From assembly GCA_008711295.1 (NCBI GenBank), contig VUYV01000069.1, positions 769,667 to 833,666 of the forward strand: DNA of 64,000 bases, written 5' to 3'. This document shows positions 63,695 through 64,000 of this stretch, one piece after another. Positions within the stretch are counted from its first letter, which is position 1, and each line of letters starts with the position of its first letter. Under the pieces are notes generated by a model that was not told the origin of the DNA, searched no databases, and was given only the letters and a program-made list of their open reading frames with translations. The position numbers were made by a program, and so were the translations under genes. This DNA is from Anarhynchus alexandrinus (lineage: Eukaryota; Chordata; Aves; Charadriiformes; Charadriidae).

Positions 63695-64000
63695 GAGATG
63701 ATTGATTTTGCAACTCCACAAGGCCCTTATCCAAGTGCTGTTCACCACCTTCCCGTCCCAACTCTCCGTGACCTCTTCGACGTGGCCTGTGCTATACATA
63801 GCTGTTTATGTGCATTGCTAAGCGCTTCTGTGCCTCTTCAAATCTGGGCCCTAAACTCTTACCTGTCTATTCTTTTTACCGAAATGACTGTGGAAAGTCT
63901 CTGCGGGTGCAGTTTGATGGGAGGTCAGAGGGTTAATACGCGCTGCATGTTCTGGGTTGTACGAGGATGGGGAGAAACTGCATCTCTGATTTCAGGTTGC
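63695..64000 (+). other. Possible exon with open frame running off the window
   Basis: An uninterrupted frame runs from 63,647 to the window end (118 codons). A long T-tract ending in TCAG at 63,691-63,694 forms a textbook acceptor, followed by GAG then ATG at 63,698. The protein from that ATG starts MIDFATPQGPYPSAVHHLPV and continues at least 101 residues without a recognisable domain; there is a Leu/Ser/Cys-rich stretch around residues 30-58. The frame is not compatible with reading on from the open frame of the 61,089-61,223 block, so if both are exons of one transcript the ATG here would be the start. It could also be chance. Confidence 0.3.

Noticed and set aside
1..64000. Prokaryotic-type features (operons, CRISPR, terminators, phage genes)
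   Set aside because: Base composition, CR1 LINEs, splice signals and the CpG island show a vertebrate genome; no direct-repeat/spacer array or gene-dense region is present.

Overview
The window looks like ordinary nuclear chromosome sequence from a bird. The clearest evidence is a set of CR1 LINE 3' ends with the subfamily signatures typical of bird genomes: a terminal ATTCTRTGA-type repeat, a 'ttggaag(g/a)gac' core, and short 5'-truncated copies. The rest is about 60% AT non-coding DNA with one sharp CpG island. There are no bacterial genes, operons, ribosome binding sites, CRISPR arrays, rRNA genes or convincing tRNA genes. No open reading frame matches a protein family I recognise, except the decayed reverse-transcriptase and C-terminal remnants inside CR1 copies. 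I cannot name the gene or the species from this sequence.

Layout. From 1 to about 43.5 kb the sequence is AT-rich and lacks recognisable exons. It carries three CR1 3' ends (15.97-16.34, 39.28-39.50 and 40.39-40.65 kb), a few microsatellites and G-runs, and several local patches of higher GC or possible regulatory character. From 43.9 to 45.7 kb there is a CpG island. Inside it, reading on the minus strand, a CRE-like TGACATCA and a CCAAT box are followed by a G+C-rich leader and a good splice donor at 44,488/44,489. The simplest reading is a promoter and non-coding first exon of a minus-strand gene whose long first intron is the 1-44 kb block; this is inference. The distal side of the island is a purine-rich (GGAGA)n tract broken by a 158-base assembly gap.

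From 45.7 to 64 kb lies upstream or intergenic sequence. It holds a plus-strand CR1 (52.3-53.03 kb) and a nested pair: an old plus-strand CR1 with a recognisable but broken RT motif, split by a younger minus-strand CR1 (55.4-56.6 kb). At 59.9-64 kb there are several exon-like signals, the best being a 135-base block with a strong acceptor and donor at 61,089-61,223. An open frame also runs off the window end after a textbook acceptor at 63,695. They could belong to a plus-strand transcript, perhaps a lncRNA divergent from the island, but they do not form one consistent coding frame and I cannot confirm them.

I do not see a novel genetic system. The points most worth checking are the island's minus-strand promoter and first exon, the gap-bearing polypurine repeat, the nested CR1, and the exon-like elements near the right edge.
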